Position numbers and translations under genes: made by a program. A stretch of DNA of 53,152 nucleotides from assembly GCA_015657535.1 (NCBI GenBank), contig JADHZB010001885.1:10944-64095 (forward strand), written 5' to 3'. The notes beneath the pieces were generated by a model. It did no database searches and was not told where the DNA came from. It saw only the letters and a list, made by a program, of their open reading frames with translations. The stretch's first letter is position 1. Each line of letters opens with the position of its first letter. The DNA is from Nephromyces sp. MM_2019. Taxonomy: Eukaryota; Apicomplexa; Aconoidasida; Nephromycida. This document shows positions 49,541 through 53,152 of this stretch, one piece after another.

Positions 49541-50110
49541 AAGGATGTGTGTGCGTATACATGTGTGTGTGTATATATATGTGTATGAGTATATGTGTGC
49601 TTTTGTGTTTATCCACGTATGCGTGTGCATGTGGGTGTATATGTGAATATATATATCTTTGTGTGTATATATAAATACATATCTGTTTGGGCGTGTGGGT
49701 GTGTGTGTTATGGATATGTTTAATACACATTTTATATATGTGTGTGACATGTAACCATGACATAGTGTGAATTTTATGCATGTGTTTGTTATGTAGCTTA
49801 CAAAGTATGCACATGTTTAATATGTATGTGTGCTGTGTGTTTTCTATTGATACATAGCACGTGCTTTATATGTGTATGTGTGCCCGGGATTGTACACACA
49901 TAAATATATATACATATACATACATATATATACTATAATGCTTTGTATGTGTGTGGGTGCCGTGTGATATATTTATGTAGCATATATATTTTACGTATGT
50001 GTATATGCCTATTATATATATAGTATTTGTTTTTCATGCTTGTGTGTGTCGAATTTTAGGTATATGTATTATGTGTTTTGCACATTTATGTCCTGTGTGT
50101 ATGTTTCATG
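49541..50110. repeat. TG-rich (plus strand) repeat zone
   Basis: TG runs with TATA and GCGT interruptions. This is the left edge of the second repeat island. On the sense strand of the minus-strand coiled-coil gene to its left this is CA. Confidence 0.85.
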
Positions 50111-50450
50111 TATGCATATACACATGTATATATACATGCATATACACATGTATATATATATACATATACATATCCAAGTATATAATATATATACCCACAT
50201 ATATTTAAATATGCCAATATATGTTAAAATCCAATGCGAGTATATAAAATTTAATTATTAGAAAGACATATATAGATATAAATAAATATTTAAGTTTATG
50301 AAGTTTAATTTCATTGAAACATTTGGAAAGGCATATAAATATAACTCCATTATATATATATTTCTCTATATATTACGTTTATTATATACAGGCATTACAC
50401 ACAAAAAATATATAAAGCATTTAACATTAACTAAAACATCAAAATCATAT

Positions 50451-50860
50451 TATACATCACACAATACACACATAACACAATACACACATAACACAATATA
50501 CACATAACAAAAAACACTCAAATCACAATAATAAGCCGACAACATAATACATACACAACACAATAAACATATTCATATACATAAATAAACATTCATACAC
50601 ACAACAGAACCTACAGATATTTATAAATATAACATTACAACTACATATACACACACACATATACAAACATATTCGCTCACACACAAACACACACACATAC
50701 ATACATACACACACCCACACCCTCACAACTATACCTACACGCATCCTAATCCCTACATTCATTACATACATACATATCCACATATATACACACACACATA
50801 TATACACACACACATATATACACACACACATATATATATATATACATACAACCTCCCACA
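50451..50860 (+). promoter_or_regulatory. CA-rich upstream region of the stomatin-like gene
   Basis: The plus strand switches to CA here. Three copies of ACACAATACACACATA lie near 50,461-50,505, CA runs continue to 50,830, then a short TA run precedes the start codon in CCACAATG. Promoter and 5' UTR function is inferred from position. Confidence 0.45.
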
Positions 50861-51382
50861 ATGATGTTTAGGGCAAGTAAATCTATACTTTTCAACCAAA
50901 CTATTAAACCTTTGAGGTATTCTACACAAAACCTCAAATCTCTCGTAAATTACACAACTTCTTCTGAAGTTAATTACCCATTTACACCAAGTTTTACTCG
51001 CCACACACTCCCCTCTATACTCAGAACACTTGGTATAGTTACAGTCCCACAACAATCTGCCTATGTTGTTGAAAGGTTAGCCTTACACACTCAACTAAAG
51101 TTGCGTTTTTTTGTTTGTATGTGTGTAGTGTGTGTGTATATATGTGTTGTGTACTTATATGCCGTGTAAGTTTGTGGTATGTGTGTACATATTTGTTGTG
51201 TGCTTATGTGCTGTGTATGTGTTGTTTATATATGTGTTGTGTGTGTATGTGCTATGTATGTGCTGTGTATGTGCTTTAAGCATGTGTGCTATGTGTGTAT
51301 ATGCTTTGTGTATGTTGTGCGTATATATACACGCACATATATATAAAAATATATATACCTATATATACATGTATGTGTATGA

Positions 51383-51414
<32 letters not shown>

Positions 51415-53031
51415 TAAATATGAAATAAGGTTTGGTCGATATCAAAAAACACTTGAGCCAGGATTACACTTTATTATACCTATTATTGAACAAGTTTCAT
51501 ATCTACACTCTTTGAAGGAAGAAATCATTTCTATACCCAATCAAACAGCCATTACAAGAGATAATGTAAGTTTTTCACACACATTAATATTATAAGTTAT
51601 AAATTTCTAATGTGTACACATTGTTGTATTCATAAAATTTTTTTTACCTTTTTGTTACATGTGTGTATAATAAATATATATTTCTATATCATTTTTCATG
51701 CCTCACACACACAACAGGTCACTCTACAAATTGATGGTGTATTGTATACAAGAATTAAGGATGCTTATGATGTAAGTGTGTTTTTATCATTTTAAGTTCT
51801 GTGTGTGTGTGTGTGTGTATTCAATTCAAAATATTAAATTATATGACTTATACAGTCCCTTCGATAACTATACAAATACTCTATTTTAATAACTTTTACA
51901 CACTCTTTCTAATTACCACCCTTAACAATTTACACAAACATCTTCACTAACTTACACACATCCTCACTAATTTACACACACCAAATTTACATACCCTATA
52001 TTTAAGAAACACACATCACTCAGACACACAATTTACACACACAATTTACACACACAAAATACACACACACACACAATTTACACACACAAAATACACACAC
52101 ACACACAATTTACACAAACACACACACAATTTGCACAAACGCACACACAATTCACACAAACACACACACAATTTACACATACAATTTAAACACACACAAA
52201 ATACACACACACACAAAATACACACACACACACACAAAATATACACACACACACAATTTACACACACACACACAAAACACACACACACAAAACACACACA
52301 CACAAAATACACACACACACACACAAAATACACACACACACACAAAATACACACACACACACAATTTACATACACACACACAATTTACATACACACACAC
52401 AATTTACACACACAGGCCTCATATGGTGTAAACAACCCATTATACGCTGTAATGCAATTGGCCCAAACAACAATGCGTTCAGAATTGGGGAAGTTGACGT
52501 TGGACGAAACATTTTTAGAGAGAGCTTCACTCAATGCAATGATTGTTAAGGTAAAAATGTGTATAGTGTGTGTGTGTGTATATATGATTATAGATGTATA
52601 TAATGGTTGTATAGTGTGTGTGTGTGTATATATGATTATAGATGTATATAATGGTTGTGTAGTGTGTGTGTGTGAGTATATATGATTATAGATGTATATA
52701 ATGGTTGTATAGTGTGTGTGTGTATATATATATGATTATAGATGTATATGATTTTTTTTTTTATGTGTATCTGTTACATGGCTATCTTTTTATATGATGT
52801 GTGTGTGTATATATTGATATCTATTTACAAGCTTATTATTGTGTATATGTATTATAATGATAGCTATCGTGTATATATACAATAATGTAAATGTGTGTAA
52901 ATATCATTCATAATACTTAGGTAATAAATGAGGCTTCACAAGATTGGGGGATTGAATGTTTACGTTATGAAATCAAAGATATACACCTTCCAAGTACTAT
53001 TAAGAATGCTATGGAACGTCAGGTTAGCTTT

Positions 53032-53069
<38 letters not shown>

Positions 53070-53152
53070 CTTAAATTTGACTAAATTTTGAATACATTCT
53101 CAACATCACACACACACACACACACACATACACAAAACCTATTTCATTCAAA
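50861..53152 (+). CDS. STOML2: Mitochondrial stomatin-like protein 2 (SPFH family), 5' five exons; runs off window
   Basis: Inner-membrane SPFH scaffold that organises cardiolipin-rich domains and proteases in other eukaryotes. Exons: 50861-51075, 51430-51565, 51718-51771, 52416-52550, 52921-53022; the donor at 53023 leads into an intron cut by the window end. The first 35 residues have no Asp or Glu and include Arg4, Lys7, Lys16, Arg19 and Lys26, a mitochondrial presequence. The SPFH domain begins GIVTVPQQSAYVVERFGRY and continues with LEPGLHFIIPIIEQV, VTLQIDGVLYTRI, YGVNNPLYAVMQLAQTTMRS, LDETFLERASLNAMI and INEASQDWGIECLRYEI. The presequence and the VPQQ start favour the SLP-2 branch over plasma-membrane stomatin. 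The C-terminal coiled coil lies outside the window. Confidence 0.95.
51113..51420. repeat. TG repeat in stomatin-like gene intron 1
   Basis: TGTG runs and TGTGCTATG words start about 40 bases after the donor, followed by a (TA)n run near 51,385-51,402 that leads to the acceptor at 51,429. Confidence 0.85.
51890..52412. repeat. CA repeat filling the 3' part of stomatin-like gene intron 3
   Basis: ACACACACAA-TTTAC and ACACACAAAATAC units run to the acceptor CAG at 52413-52415. The same intron begins with a short TG run (51,797-51,819). Long minus and plus ORFs here are repeat artefacts. Confidence 0.9.
52562..52750. repeat. 48-50 bp minisatellite in stomatin-like gene intron 4
   Basis: The word ATGATTATAGATGTATAT recurs at 52584, 52632, 52682 and 52732, each followed by AATGGTTGT and a TG run in the first three copies. 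Length variation comes from the TG run. Confidence 0.9.
53033..53152. repeat. CA and TA repeats in intron 5 of the stomatin-like gene (partial)
   Basis: A CA run, a TA run and a second CA run follow the exon-5 donor. This is the one donor in the stomatin-like gene that is followed by CA rather than TG. Confidence 0.85.

Noticed and set aside
52046..52685. Overlapping plus and minus ORFs over the CA tract
   Set aside because: Open frames on both strands of a CA repeat; the real exon is 52416-52550 of the stomatin-like gene.

Overview
The window is AT-rich, intron-dense nuclear DNA from a unicellular eukaryote. I favour an apicomplexan or close alveolate relative, from the many short introns (about 54-250 nt), the compact spacing, the N-myristoylated CAMK-family kinase and the orphan mitochondrial and coiled-coil proteins. 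The taxonomic call is an inference. All gene models are my own splice reconstructions. Exon phases were checked by hand and nearly all add up exactly.

Layout: a 5' piece of L-seryl-tRNA(Sec) kinase (-, 281-2612); a divergent TG-repeat spacer; proteasome alpha-5 (+, 7220-10652); an orphan mitochondrial protein (+, 12216-15601); a STE20-type kinase (+, 16711-20957); a myristoylated CAMK-type kinase without EF-hands (+, 22074-24743); a doubtful 65-aa ORF (-, 25679-25876); branched-chain ketoacid dehydrogenase E2 (-, 26646-29081); tRNA-His guanylyltransferase (-, 30693-32265); U1 snRNP protein C (-, 33113-33868); a 913-aa orphan coiled-coil protein (-, 35062-39681); Golgi tether subunit COG5 (+, 41488-46257); a 553-aa orphan coiled-coil protein (-, 46448-48464); and the 5' part of a mitochondrial stomatin-like protein (+, 50861 to the window end).

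The genes are mostly unrelated housekeeping functions, as is normal for a eukaryotic chromosome. There is no operon. Shared themes are RNA maturation (PSTK, THG1, U1-C), mitochondria (E2, the stomatin-like protein, the orphan mitochondrial protein) and signalling (two kinases side by side).

The most unusual feature is the repeat landscape. Dense (TG)n/(CA)n tracts fill about 1-9,000 and 49,540-53,152 and are almost absent between. Their orientation follows gene structure. On the sense strand CA lies upstream of start codons, ahead of many acceptors and inside the PSTK exon, while TG begins just after donors. In PSTK the repeats have expanded into an insertion of about 600 residues rich in His and Thr, in the middle of the kinase. 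I saw no tRNA, rRNA, CRISPR array or transposon.
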